From an uncultured Oscillospiraceae bacterium (lineage in GTDB: Bacteria > Bacillota > Clostridia > Oscillospirales > Oscillospiraceae), in NCBI GenBank assembly GCA_934573735.1, contig CAKTMC010000001.1, forward strand, positions 62,001-126,000: a stretch of 64,000 nucleotides of DNA, in the 5' to 3' direction. This document shows positions 50,357-58,880 of the stretch, one piece after another; positions within the stretch are counted from its first letter, which is position 1, and every line of letters begins with the position of its first letter. The notes below the pieces were generated by a model. The model was not told where the DNA came from. It was given only the letters and a program-made list of their open reading frames with translations, and ran no database searches. The translations under genes were made by a program, and so were the position numbers.

Positions 50357-50382
50357 AGCGCCGAACCCTCCCCCTCGGCGCT
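50357..50382 (+). terminator. Terminator after the anti-sigma gene
   Basis: Perfect eight-base stem AGCGCCGA / TCGGCGCT, 10-base loop, weak T-tail (TATAAAAAG). Confidence 0.45.
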
Positions 50383-50401
50383 TATAAAAAGACGTATATA
50401 G

Positions 50402-50437
50402 AAATGGAAAGGCCGCTGCAAAGCGGCTTTTTCATTT
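50402..50437 (+). repeat. 36-base terminator-like repeat, copy 1
   Basis: Hairpin with GGCCGCT/AGCGGCT arms and TTTTT on its right. Identical over 36 bases to 50646-50681. Confidence 0.85.
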
Positions 50438-50645
50438 CAAATCTCTCACGGTACAATCCACCGTCGTAGCCGATTTATAGAGCCGCGGGGGAGCCTGAGG
50501 GGGCAAGACCCGCCTCAAATACAATAAACCGCCGTCCGAAAATGTTGATACTTCAAAATTTTCGGAGCAGCGCAGTATTTTGATTGCATCAAAATACTCG
50601 GCGGAAAACGCAGGAAAAAGTCTGCTCACGGACTTTTTCCAAGTA

Positions 50646-50681
50646 AAATGGAAAGGCCGCTGCAAAGCGGCTTTTTCATTT
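50646..50681 (+). repeat. 36-base terminator-like repeat, copy 2
   Basis: Exact second copy of the hairpin at 50402-50437, 244 bases downstream and in the same orientation. Confidence 0.85.
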
Positions 50682-50708
50682 TGAAAGTCGGTTTTGCACT
50701 TTTTGCTA

Positions 50709-50737
50709 TTGCATATTTGCCCTTGCTATGTTATATT
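50709..50737 (+). promoter_or_regulatory. Candidate promoter of the MATE gene
   Basis: TTGCAT (50709-50714), 17-base spacer, TATATT (50732-50737), about 60 bases before the GTG start. Confidence 0.45.
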
Positions 50738-50797
50738 TTTCATTCGACGGTAAAAGACTTTTTTACTTATTATATCTTGAGTTTTGAGGGAAATGAC

Positions 50798-52192
50798 GTG
50801 AAAATATCGAAATTAATCGGCAATAAAGCATTTTACCGCAAGCTTTTCGCGGTCATGCTGCCCATACTCATCCAGAACGTGATCACAAACTTTGTAAGCC
50901 TGCTTGACAATGTCATGGTCGGACAGGTCGGCACGGAGCCGATGTCCGGCGTTGCCATCGTCAACCAGCTTCTTTTCGTTTTTAACCTCTGCATATTCGG
51001 CGGACTTGCCGGAGCCGGTATCTTCACCGCGCAGTTTTACGGTAAGGACGATCAGAAGGGCGTGCGCGATACCTTCCGTGCAAAGTACTATATCGCCATT
51101 GGCTCCGTTGTCGTGTTCCTGCTGGTGTTTCTCTTCTACGGTGAGAACCTCATCTCCGCCTTCCTGCATGAGGGCAAGGAGGGGCTTGACCTTGCCGCTA
51201 CCCTCGGCTACGCCAAGGATTACCTTGCAGTCATGTACTTCCAGCTTCTGCCCTTTGCGGTGACGCAGGTATATTCGAGCACTCTGCGTGAAACCGGTGA
51301 GACTCTGCTTCCTATGAAGGCGGGCATTGCCGCGGTATTCGTTAACCTCGTTTTTAACTATATTCTCATCTTCGGTAAGCTCGGCGCACCGGTGCTCGGC
51401 GTCGTCGGCGCCGCGATAGCAACCGTGCTCTCCCGCTTTGTCGAGTGTGCCATCGTCATCGCCTGGACTCACCGCCACAGGGAGCGCAACGGCTTCATCG
51501 TCGGGGCCTATGAGTCGATGCGCGTGCCGAAAAAGCTTGTGCGTCAGGTGGCAAAGCTCGGTGCTCCGCTGCTCGTAAACGAGCTGCTTTGGTCCGGCGG
51601 TATGACCATGCTCAACCAGTGCTACTCCATGCGCGGGCTTGAGGTCGTTTCCGCCTGCAATATCTCCACTACCGTATCTAATCTCTTCCTCTGCGCCGCG
51701 CTCTCCATGGGCAGCACCGTCGCGATCATCGTCGGTCAGCTCCTCGGCGCGGGTGAGCTGGAACGCGCCATTGACGAGGACAGAAAGCTTATTGCCTTCT
51801 CCGTCACGCTCAGCGTCTGCGTCGGCATAATCATGGCCTTGCTTGCTCCGCTCCTGCCGCAGCTATACAATACCTCCGACTCCGTCAAGCAGATGGCCTC
51901 GGATATGCTCTGGGTCAGCGCCGCAATGATGCCCTTCTATGCCTTCACCAACACCTGTTACTTTACTCTCCGCTCCGGAGGCAACACGATAATTACCTTC
52001 GTTTTCGACAGTGCCTTTGTCTGGAGCGTGTGCATTCCCACCGCCTTTGTGCTCTCGCGCTACACCACGCTGCCGATACTGCCGATGTTCATCATCGTTC
52101 AGTCGCTTGAACTCATAAAGTGCTGCGTCGGCTTCGCGTTTGTCAAACGCAAAAAATGGGTCAAAAATCTCGTCACCGACCCGGCAATATAA
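50798..52192 (+). CDS. MATE family efflux transporter
   Basis: 464 residues, twelve helices in two halves: FAVMLPILIQNVITNFVSLL and DNVMVGQVGTEPMSGVAIVN in the first half, KLVRQVAKLGAPLLVNELLW in the second. Exports drugs or metabolites using an ion gradient. The frame is open from 50648, but that part is intergenic repeat. GTG 50798 has GAGGG 7 bases upstream and gives the normal length. Confidence 0.93.
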   Translation: MKISKLIGNKAFYRKLFAVMLPILIQNVITNFVSLLDNVMVGQVGTEPMSGVAIVNQLLFVFNLCIFGGLAGAGIFTAQFYGKDDQKGVRDTFRAKYYIAIGSVVVFLLVFLFYGENLISAFLHEGKEGLDLAATLGYAKDYLAVMYFQLLPFAVTQVYSSTLRETGETLLPMKAGIAAVFVNLVFNYILIFGKLGAPVLGVVGAAIATVLSRFVECAIVIAWTHRHRERNGFIVGAYESMRVPKKLVRQVAKLGAPLLVNELLWSGGMTMLNQCYSMRGLEVVSACNISTTVSNLFLCAALSMGSTVAIIVGQLLGAGELERAIDEDRKLIAFSVTLSVCVGIIMALLAPLLPQLYNTSDSVKQMASDMLWVSAAMMPFYAFTNTCYFTLRSGGNTIITFVFDSAFVWSVCIPTAFVLSRYTTLPILPMFIIVQSLELIKCCVGFAFVKRKKWVKNLVTDPAI

Positions 52193-52197
52193 TTATA

Positions 52198-52241
52198 AAA
52201 TACCCCCAATGCTGGATTTATACCGGCATTGGGGGTATTAT
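52198..52241. terminator. Strong bidirectional terminator
   Basis: Stem AATACCCCCAATGC / GCATTGGGGGTATT, extended by GG/CC, with A- and T-rich flanks, between the convergent MATE and GntR genes. Confidence 0.9.
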
Positions 52242-52314
52242 TTGGAATCCATGTCAATAGTTGGGGCGGAGGTATGCTTCGGCATAGGGTCTCCGGTCGA
52301 AATTCGCTCAGCTG

Positions 52315-53079
52315 TCAGTACAGGTCAAGAAGGCTTCGCTGGCTTATGTTCGACATAACTCCGACAAGCTCGTTGTAGGCAACGCTCATATGGCGTTTTG
52401 AAGCATCATACGCTTTTTTCTGGTCATGCTTGCAGATTGCATCAAAGATTTCCGCATGAACGCTTACATACTGCAATCTGTCGGTAATTATTCCGCGTCT
52501 ATAGCAGTCGGTCATATACGCCTCGAAAACCGTATCGTTCATGATTTGACTTATACGCTGAAACATTATATTCCCGGCCATTATATATATGAGCGTATGG
52601 AAACGAACCTCAAGAGAAGCAAGCTTATCAACCAGTACACTTCTGTTGCTGCAGCTTTTCATCTTAACCGACAGCCTGTCCATCTCGTAAATGATACTTC
52701 TCATTTCCTCAATTTGTGCACTGTTTGCCCTGATTGAGGCCAGCGCACAGGCAAAGGGTTCAAGATATACTCTGTATTCGCAAAGGTCAAACATAAAGCT
52801 ATCGGGATTAGCCTCTCTAAGCTTGTCATCGACGCTGTCAAGCATACTTGGCTTATTGAGCACAAATGTACCGACCCCTCGCTCAATACGGAGTATTCCG
52901 GCCGAGGTGAGCTGCTTGATTGCCTCGCGGATGGTTGTTCTGCTGACGTTCATTTCTTGAGCCAGAATCTGCTCATTGGGAATTTTATCCCCGACATTCC
53001 ATTCTCCCTCGGAAATTCTCTTTTTAATTTTTCTTGCAACCTTTACAGACAGAGTTTCGACACCGTTATTTTCATTCAT
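52315..53079 (-). CDS. GntR/FadR family regulator (FCD domain)
   Basis: 254 residues. Winged helix (about 8-72): VGDKIPNEQILAQEMNVSRT and TIREAIKQLTSAGILRIERG. C-terminal all-helical FCD ligand-binding domain (about 90-235) with YRVYLEPFACALA and FHTLIYIMAGN, where Asp/His residues bind a metal and a carboxylate ligand. FCD proteins usually repress operons for organic-acid or sugar-acid catabolism. It lies downstream of the TRAP-dha operon in the same direction, with its own promoter and a site like the one at the operon promoter. Confidence 0.93.
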   Translation of the reverse strand: MNENNGVETLSVKVARKIKKRISEGEWNVGDKIPNEQILAQEMNVSRTTIREAIKQLTSAGILRIERGVGTFVLNKPSMLDSVDDKLREANPDSFMFDLCEYRVYLEPFACALASIRANSAQIEEMRSIIYEMDRLSVKMKSCSNRSVLVDKLASLEVRFHTLIYIMAGNIMFQRISQIMNDTVFEAYMTDCYRRGIITDRLQYVSVHAEIFDAICKHDQKKAYDASKRHMSVAYNELVGVMSNISQRSLLDLY

Positions 53080-53103
53080 GCATTTAATCTCTCCCTTAAG
53101 CTA

Positions 53104-53118
53104 ATACATTTCTCGTAT
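53104..53118. promoter_or_regulatory. Putative operator ATAC-N7-GTAT at the GntR gene
   Basis: ATAC (53104-53107) and GTAT (53115-53118) with a 7-base spacer, 25 bases before the regulator ATG. The same core with the same spacing lies in the TRAP operon leader (61912-61926). Confidence 0.5.
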
Positions 53119-53167
53119 ATTGCAACAAAATTTATGCGCTATTTTTGCTTTTTCTGAACTTTACAAC

Positions 53168-53196
53168 ATAGTAGCACATATTGTTCTTTAATACAA
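53168..53196 (-). promoter_or_regulatory. Candidate promoter of the GntR gene
   Basis: Minus strand TTGTAT (53196-53191), 17-base spacer, TACTAT (53173-53168). Confidence 0.45.
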
Positions 53197-53223
53197 GTAA
53201 TTCAAGCTGCGGGAGTTTATGAA

Positions 53224-53871
53224 TTATTTGCACAACTGAACATATTTGCGAATTCCTCTGACGAGACAAAGCCCCGCGTAGGCTCCCTGGTCTATCGTTC
53301 CCTCTGCTGCTGCAGCATGCACGGCTGCTTTTCCGTATTTCGGCTTCATGCTTCGGGTTGCTTCCACCCCGATTTCAGCACCCTTTTCCGCTGCTTCCGC
53401 AACGGCAGGCAGAGATGCTGTGCCGTTTTCGTCCAGAAGCTTTTCGGCGCAGGCAGCCGCAGAGTCAATTGCATCAAGAACCGTCCGGTCCCCGGGGGCG
53501 CATTTACCCCTTTTAACAATTCCGTCAGCATATCCGCGAAGGAATTTGCAGAACTCAACCGCTCCTATGCTTTCAGCACCTGATATGGCTTTGCCTCCTG
53601 TCATAAGGCCAGAGCTCATGAGAAAGCCCATGGTAGAAGGAACAATAGAAGCAAGCTTCATGCCGGATTTTGCAATTACTCTGCCTATATCAGCTTCATC
53701 TGCCGCGTCAATCAGTTCAGGAAGCGCTGCAAAGCCCTTCTTCATAGTAAGCCCCAGATCTCCGTCACCCAAAAGTGCGTCCATTTCAGTAAGCTTATCT
53801 GAATTCTCTGCCATTTCAGCGGCAACATATGAAAACATTTCTTTTAAGCCGTCTCTTGTGACTGTTTCCAT
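53224..53871 (-). CDS. dhaL: Dihydroxyacetone kinase subunit L, copy B
   Basis: 215 residues, all-helical barrel holding the nucleotide. LTEMDALLGDGDLGLTMKKG contains the three metal-binding Asp residues; PSTMGFLMSSGLMTGGKAI and KCAPGDRTVLDAIDSAA are the nucleotide loop and capping motif. Full length, apparently active. Starts 3 bases after dhaK copy B. DhaM, the PTS-type phosphate donor of the E. coli system, is not encoded here. Confidence 0.94.
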   Translation of the reverse strand: METVTRDGLKEMFSYVAAEMAENSDKLTEMDALLGDGDLGLTMKKGFAALPELIDAADEADIGRVIAKSGMKLASIVPSTMGFLMSSGLMTGGKAISGAESIGAVEFCKFLRGYADGIVKRGKCAPGDRTVLDAIDSAAACAEKLLDENGTASLPAVAEAAEKGAEIGVEATRSMKPKYGKAAVHAAAAEGTIDQGAYAGLCLVRGIRKYVQLCK

Positions 53872-53874
53872 GCT

Positions 53875-54864
53875 TCACCTCTGAGTAATAAAGGGAGTGT
53901 CTACCGGATAATCAATATACTTCTTCATCTCATCGTCAAGCCTGCACAAGGATATTGATGCTCCTGCCATCTCCATGGAGGTCGCATACTCTCCCACAAA
54001 GGTTCTGTAAGCTCTTATATTCTTTTCAGCGAGAATGTCTGCCACGTCGCCGGAGAGGATATAAAGCTCCTCTATACTGGTTGCGCCCAGTCCGTTAATA
54101 AGCACTGCAACCTCATCCTCTGCTTCGAGCGGCATATCGTTCAGGATAGTCTCCAAAGACTCCTGAGCAATTTCGCGTGAGCTACGCATTGGACCGTTCC
54201 ATATGCCCGGCTCGCCATGGATACCCATTCCCATTGCCATTTCGTTATCACCCAGAGTGAAGTTAGGCTGTCCAAGCTCGGGAATAATGCAGGGAGTAAA
54301 GGCAAAGCCTACTGTGCGGGTATTTTCCTTTGCCTTCTGAGCTGCCGCCAAGACCTCATCGAGACTTCCCATCTCCGCCGCCTTGGCGCCGGCTGCCTTA
54401 TACATAAAGAAAATGCCCGCAACTCCGCGTCTGACCTCAGCTGCACCTGAATTGACGTCATCCGCGCCCACTATGGAGGCAGTCGTGATGCCGTCCATAT
54501 CGCACATTTCGGCCGCCATATCGAAGGTCATTATATCTCCGGTATAGTTTCCGTAAAGATAAAGCACACCCGCGCCGCTGTCAACGGCCTTCGATATCTC
54601 ATATATCTGTTCGGGAGAGGGCGACTGGAAAACTCCGCCTACTCCGCAGCCGTCTATAAGCCCCTCGCCGACATAGCCCAAGAAAAGCGGCAGATGTCCG
54701 GTGCCGCCTCCGGTAACGATAGCGACCTTGCCGGGATGGGCATGGGCAGTAATATAGCATCTCAGATCTCCCGCAGCATAAGTTACATCTTTTCCGTGGG
54801 CAGTATAGATGCCCCTGAGCATATCGTCTACATAGCCTTCCGGTTTGTTAATTAGCTTTTTCAT
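53875..54864 (-). CDS. dhaK: Dihydroxyacetone kinase subunit K, copy B
   Basis: 329 residues. Substrate-binding subunit that holds hydroxyketones through a hemiaminal with His. GGGTGHLPLFLGYVGEGLID carries the catalytic His, NYTGDIMTFDMA the catalytic Asp, and GMGIHGEPGI (about 215) the covalent-binding His. Compared with copy A, the first motif has Leu-Pro in place of Glu-Pro after the His, so a different substrate is possible. AAGGAGGG precedes ATG 54864. The real substrate need not be dihydroxyacetone. Confidence 0.94.
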   Translation of the reverse strand: MKKLINKPEGYVDDMLRGIYTAHGKDVTYAAGDLRCYITAHAHPGKVAIVTGGGTGHLPLFLGYVGEGLIDGCGVGGVFQSPSPEQIYEISKAVDSGAGVLYLYGNYTGDIMTFDMAAEMCDMDGITTASIVGADDVNSGAAEVRRGVAGIFFMYKAAGAKAAEMGSLDEVLAAAQKAKENTRTVGFAFTPCIIPELGQPNFTLGDNEMAMGMGIHGEPGIWNGPMRSSREIAQESLETILNDMPLEAEDEVAVLINGLGATSIEELYILSGDVADILAEKNIRAYRTFVGEYATSMEMAGASISLCRLDDEMKKYIDYPVDTPFITQR

Positions 54865-54875
54865 GAAATCCCTCC

Positions 54876-56171
54876 TTACCTTGTGCCGTTGCCTGACTTT
54901 GCTACAAGGATGTCGACAATAGTCCCCTCTGTCTGCTCCATACCGGGGCTGGCAATAAGGCCTATGTTTTTCATTGTAGTTTCGGTATCAAGTCCGTTTA
55001 TACCGTGCATTGTTTCCACAGCTATGCCGTCCATAGCAAGCTCTACGGACTTAAAGCCGATATCAATTGCTATGGCTGCCTTAAGCACACAAGCCGGGTT
55101 GCCGCCGGTGCAGATAACGCCGGTGATACTGGAGGCCATGTTGTTGATAACGGCTCTCATCATGTTCTCCGTGCCGCCGAGCATATAGCAGATACCCACG
55201 GCGGAGCCGGTGCCCGCCGCAATTGCGCAGCCGCAGTAAGCAGACAGCTTACCCGAATACTCCTTTATATACTCCGTAACAAGGTAGCTCAAAGCTGTGG
55301 CCCTCAGGAGCGTCTCTTCTCCGAGGTTTCTTATTTTGCAGCATGCATAAAGCGGCATAGTGGAAATGATACCGTGATTGCCACTGCCGGTAATGCTCAT
55401 AGCGGGCTTTGCAAGTCCTCTTACACGAGCCTCAATGGCAGAAGCGGTAAGCGCATGAGCGCTCTTTTGCAGATCATCCGAGAAAATACGTCCGCCGTTT
55501 TCTTTGATAAATCTTCTGCTTATTGCGCAAATGTCGCTGCTTACGCCCTCGGCGGCAAGCTCAAGGTTCACTTCATATGCGCGCTTAATGAAAGAGATTT
55601 CCTCCAGAGGAACGTTGACCGCATAATCGAGCATTTCCGCAAAGTCGTGAGAGCCGATGCCGCCCGTATGTGCGCTCTCTGCACTTTCCGCCTCATTTTC
55701 CTTATGAAAAACCACCTTGCCGTTGGCGATAATATCAGTGATATTGGTGTGCATATGGCGGATAATGACCTCTGCATAATCGGAAAAAGTTTTTACACCG
55801 GCCTTTATAAACAGGTCGGAGCTTATTGAATCCAATACAACCTCAACCCGGTTTTCGGCTATAAGCCTGTCAGCCTCGGCAATATCCTCGTCTGTTATAA
55901 CGCTGAGAGCCTCAAGTCCCTTCTCCCAGTCACCTGCTACCGCGCCCAACGCGGCGGCATACTGAATGCCGGTCTTGTCCGTTCCGGGGATACCGCAGGT
56001 AAATGAATTCTTATATATTCCGGAATTCATGGACAGTATGATTTTCTCAATTTCACCCTGAGTAAAGGCCCTTGCCTTAGAGACGGCAAGAGCAATTGCT
56101 CCTGGCTCCGTAACGCCGAAGGACACTGCCATGTCGTGTCTCAGAAGCTCGGTAAATTCGCTGTAGCTCAT
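54876..56171 (-). CDS. L-cysteine desulfidase / serine dehydratase-alpha-like Fe-S lyase (UPF0597 family)
   Basis: 431 residues, family length. MAVSFGVTEPGAIALAVSKA, SITGSGNHGIISTMPLYAC, AYCGCAIAAGTGSAVGICYM and VICTGGNPACVLKAAIAIDI carry the conserved Cys residues expected to hold a 4Fe-4S cluster. Characterised relatives (CyuA-type) split L-cysteine to pyruvate, ammonia and sulfide. GGGAGA lies 6 bases before ATG 56171, one base after dhaL copy A. Placed between two dhaK-dhaL pairs, it probably performs an elimination on the imported substrate or its breakdown product. Confidence 0.9.
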   Translation of the reverse strand: MSYSEFTELLRHDMAVSFGVTEPGAIALAVSKARAFTQGEIEKIILSMNSGIYKNSFTCGIPGTDKTGIQYAAALGAVAGDWEKGLEALSVITDEDIAEADRLIAENRVEVVLDSISSDLFIKAGVKTFSDYAEVIIRHMHTNITDIIANGKVVFHKENEAESAESAHTGGIGSHDFAEMLDYAVNVPLEEISFIKRAYEVNLELAAEGVSSDICAISRRFIKENGGRIFSDDLQKSAHALTASAIEARVRGLAKPAMSITGSGNHGIISTMPLYACCKIRNLGEETLLRATALSYLVTEYIKEYSGKLSAYCGCAIAAGTGSAVGICYMLGGTENMMRAVINNMASSITGVICTGGNPACVLKAAIAIDIGFKSVELAMDGIAVETMHGINGLDTETTMKNIGLIASPGMEQTEGTIVDILVAKSGNGTR

Positions 56172-56172
56172 T

Positions 56173-56817
56173 TCAAATCTCCCTGTCAAGCATAGTGTCG
56201 GCAAAGGAGCGAAGCTGATACTCCATGGTTACAGCGCCCGGATCCAGATGACCGACCCCCTTGTCGAGGCGGTAGCAGGCTCTGCCCTTGAAGGCAGGCA
56301 TATCCGCCGTAGCTTCCATGCCCCTTCTGGCGCCTTCTTTAAGAGCCTCCAGAAGCTCTGCACCGGTTTTGCCCTCGGCTGTTGCCTTTTCCACGGCTAT
56401 TCTCGCCTCATCAAGAGGGTCAAGCATGGTCTTGTTTCCCGGAACAGCCTTGCCTCGGCTGGAAATTGCGTCCACCTGAGTTTTCAAATAGAGTATCAAA
56501 TCGTTTTCACTAATCTCATCTCTGCCTGCAAATGCCTTTGCCAATGCAATATATGCACTGCCGTAGAGAACGCCTGATGAGCCGCCAATGCCTGACATCA
56601 TGGTCATTCCGCATTCGCGGAAGAGCTTGTCGAGGGTCAGTTGAGCTAACTGCTCACGCTTCTCCATAAGTTTTCCAAAGCCCATGGCCATATTTGCCCA
56701 GTGGTCTCCGTCTCCTGTTTCAGCGTCAAGACGTGTGACATAGTCTTTATTTTCTGCAAGAAGCTTATTGGTTCTGTCCAGATACTCAAGATATGCATCC
56801 ACACCGATTTTGTTCAT
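56173..56817 (-). CDS. dhaL: Dihydroxyacetone kinase subunit L, copy A
   Basis: 214 residues. TRLDAETGDGDHWANMAMGF has the three metal-binding Asp residues, with Trp in place of the usual Gly after His. MMSGIGGSSGVLYGSAYIAL and GKAVPGNKTMLDPLDEARIA are the phosphate loops. Clearly diverged from copy B in sequence, so the pairs are not a recent duplication. Follows dhaK copy A by 5 bases. Confidence 0.94.
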   Translation of the reverse strand: MNKIGVDAYLEYLDRTNKLLAENKDYVTRLDAETGDGDHWANMAMGFGKLMEKREQLAQLTLDKLFRECGMTMMSGIGGSSGVLYGSAYIALAKAFAGRDEISENDLILYLKTQVDAISSRGKAVPGNKTMLDPLDEARIAVEKATAEGKTGAELLEALKEGARRGMEATADMPAFKGRACYRLDKGVGHLDPGAVTMEYQLRSFADTMLDREI

Positions 56818-56822
56818 TCCGA

Positions 56823-57812
56823 TTATCCCCCAACTTTAAGCGCCATAGAATCACATGGCGCGTCGATAAGAGTCTTCAGTTCGTCGTCCAGTGCCATAAG
56901 AGATACAGAGGTGCCGGACATTTCCAGAGACGTCATATATTCGCCGACAAAATATCTGTAGGGCTTTACACCCTTTTCAAGAAGTATTCTGTTCACCTCG
57001 CGCGTCAGGATATAAAGCTCCATAAGAGGAGTGGCGCCCAGACCGTTGATCATGACAGCGACCTCGTCTCCGGTATAATCCTTATCCTTGAATATCTCCT
57101 CCAGCAGCGTCTCAGCGAGCTTTTCAGCACTCATGACCGAGGTACGCATAATACCGGGCTCGCCATGGATACCCATTCCTATTTCGATTTCGTCATCGCC
57201 CAGATGAAATCCGGGTTTTCCGACAGCGGGAAGAGTGCAGGAGGACATTGCCATGCCCATCGTCCTGACGTTTCTCACGGCTTTTCTGGCTGTTTCGGCA
57301 ACCTCTGCCAGACTTGCGCCCTGAGCCGCCTTTGCTCCGGTGACCTTATGTACGAGGATAGTGCCGGCAATGCCGCGTCTGCCCGCAGAGTTTTCGTTGT
57401 CTTCGGTGGAAACATCGTCCTTAATAACAACCATCTCTACATCTACTCCGTCACATTCGGCAATATCCTTGGCCATGCCGAAGTTCATGACATCGCCGGA
57501 GTAGTTCATTACCAGCAGAAGCACGCCCTTTCCCGAATTTGTTTCCTCAATTGCCTTGAGAACTCTGTCGGGCGAGGGGGACGCAAACACATTTCCAGAC
57601 ACAGCAGCGTCAAGCATTCCATCGCCTACATAGCCTGCAAAGGATGGCTCATGACCGCTGCCGCCGCCGCATACAAGTCCGACCTTGTCCAGCTTGTCCC
57701 TGCGGCTGATCACCTCGAAGCCGGGGTGATACACCACCTTGGGATTGCTGATTGCAATCCCTTCCAACATCTCGGATACGACGTTTTCGGGAGCGTTTAT
57801 TATTTTTTTCAT
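56823..57812 (-). CDS. dhaK: Dihydroxyacetone kinase subunit K, copy A
   Basis: 329 residues. GGGSGHEPSFAGYVGDGMLD, MNYSGDVMNFGMAKDI and GMGIHGEPGI hold the catalytic His, Asp and substrate-binding His, all intact and closer to the classical DhaK pattern than copy B. Starts one base after the ATC-hydrolase-like gene 2; the frame is open upstream, but MKKIINAPENVV is the usual DhaK beginning. Paired with dhaL copy A. Confidence 0.95.
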   Translation of the reverse strand: MKKIINAPENVVSEMLEGIAISNPKVVYHPGFEVISRRDKLDKVGLVCGGGSGHEPSFAGYVGDGMLDAAVSGNVFASPSPDRVLKAIEETNSGKGVLLLVMNYSGDVMNFGMAKDIAECDGVDVEMVVIKDDVSTEDNENSAGRRGIAGTILVHKVTGAKAAQGASLAEVAETARKAVRNVRTMGMAMSSCTLPAVGKPGFHLGDDEIEIGMGIHGEPGIMRTSVMSAEKLAETLLEEIFKDKDYTGDEVAVMINGLGATPLMELYILTREVNRILLEKGVKPYRYFVGEYMTSLEMSGTSVSLMALDDELKTLIDAPCDSMALKVGG

Positions 57813-57813
57813 G

Positions 57814-58317
57814 TTATTTACCGCATTCCTTTTTGCACTTCTGCATGCAGATAGTGCACTTGCCGTCGCCGTCCGCAATAGTACCCTTCAGCTCCAAATC
57901 CCAGCCGTAGGTATCCATGGTACCGCGGTCGATATCCATGCAGATATCACAGAGCTTGGATATGAACTTCTCATCGTCGGTAAGCTGAGTCCAGCCGTCA
58001 ACCATGGGGCAGTAGTTGACCTCCCACACCAGCTCGTCGTCGGTTAGAGATGCAATTCTTCCGTCGTTGACCTTGATGAGATCCTCAGTGGCAAAGCCTT
58101 CTGCAAATTCGTGCATATCAGAGGTGCGCGGGAAGGAGTTATAGCCTTTATATTTGCCTGCTTCGCGGATACCTTCTCTAATCTCGTCCCAGCTCATGCC
58201 GCCGTCCAGAAAGCTCCGAACAAGCTGATATATCCACTTGCCGCGGTTGACAGATGACTGTCGAAGCTGTATTGCCTCTTCATCATCATTGTAATGCTTT
58301 GCAACGTTTGTAATCAT
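57814..58317 (-). CDS. L-2-amino-thiazoline-4-carboxylate hydrolase-like protein 2
   Basis: 167 residues. Shares with protein 1 the pattern NRGxW, GIRExG, YCPM, then W...D, KLCDICMDIDRG, DTY and a C-terminal C-x-x-C pair (KCTICMQKCKKECGK). I assign it to the ATC-hydrolase family (PF14196) from this pattern. The named activity opens the thiazoline ring towards cysteine, but most family members are untested. GAAAGGAG lies before ATG 58317; 18 bases after gene 1. Confidence 0.7.
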   Translation of the reverse strand: MITNVAKHYNDDEEAIQLRQSSVNRGKWIYQLVRSFLDGGMSWDEIREGIREAGKYKGYNSFPRTSDMHEFAEGFATEDLIKVNDGRIASLTDDELVWEVNYCPMVDGWTQLTDDEKFISKLCDICMDIDRGTMDTYGWDLELKGTIADGDGKCTICMQKCKKECGK

Positions 58318-58335
58318 ATCAATATACTCCTTTCA

Positions 58336-58833
58336 TTACTTCGTTTTACGAATGCAGACCTGGCAGGTATCATTACCCTGGCAAATGGTCTTGCCCAACT
58401 CAAATTCGAAACAGTCATAGGTATCAAAGAGACCTCTGTCTACGTCCATAGCTATATCGCAGATTTTCTCAATGAAGTCCTGGTCGTCGCAGCACTTGGT
58501 CCACATACCGCACATGGGGCAGTAATGGAATTCAATATGAATTGCGTCCTCTTCTTCCTTGACGACCTCCATGTCGAAGAGCTTTCTGTTGACCTCGTCG
58601 CCCATAAAGGCATCAACCATAGTCTTAAGGTCGGTAGTATCGGGGAACCTTACGCGGTTGGTATGTCCGACCTCGCGAATTCCTCTGCGCGCAAGCTCTT
58701 CTATGTCATATCCCTTTTCATAGGCATTCTTCAGCAGATAGAAGTACCACAGACCGCGATTCTCATTTGCGGCATGAAGCTTCTTCAACAGGGTTTCCTT
58801 TACCTCAGGTATGTTTTTGATTGTTGTGTTCAT
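58336..58833 (-). CDS. L-2-amino-thiazoline-4-carboxylate hydrolase-like protein 1
   Basis: 165 residues. Helical N-terminal half with NRGLWYFYLLKNAYEKGYDI and GIREVGHTN, then FHYCPMCGMWTKCCDDQDFI, KICDIAMDVDRGLFDTYDCF and CQGNDTCQVCIRK. Rich in conserved Cys and Asp, suggesting a metal or thiol site. Related to but clearly different from protein 2, so the two may form a heteromer. Lies between the TRAP permease and the kinase genes. AAGGAG lies 9 bases before ATG 58833. Confidence 0.7.
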   Translation of the reverse strand: MNTTIKNIPEVKETLLKKLHAANENRGLWYFYLLKNAYEKGYDIEELARRGIREVGHTNRVRFPDTTDLKTMVDAFMGDEVNRKLFDMEVVKEEEDAIHIEFHYCPMCGMWTKCCDDQDFIEKICDIAMDVDRGLFDTYDCFEFELGKTICQGNDTCQVCIRKTK

Positions 58834-58880
58834 ATGCTTTCGCTCCTTACAATATAAACAATATAATTAGTTTTGAGTTA

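Larger units (their letters stand above)
50290..50797. other. Gene-free hairpin-rich region between the anti-sigma and MATE genes
   Basis: Holds a weak terminator (50357-50382), two identical 36-base terminator-like repeats (50402-50437, 50646-50681), and between them at least three more inverted repeats: CCGAAAAT/ATTTTCGG (about 50535-50566), AGTATTTTGAT/ATCAAAATACT (about 50575-50601) and GGAAAAAGTC/GACTTTTTCC (about 50613-50640). The MATE promoter is at 50709. No coding sequence seen. Confidence 0.65.
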
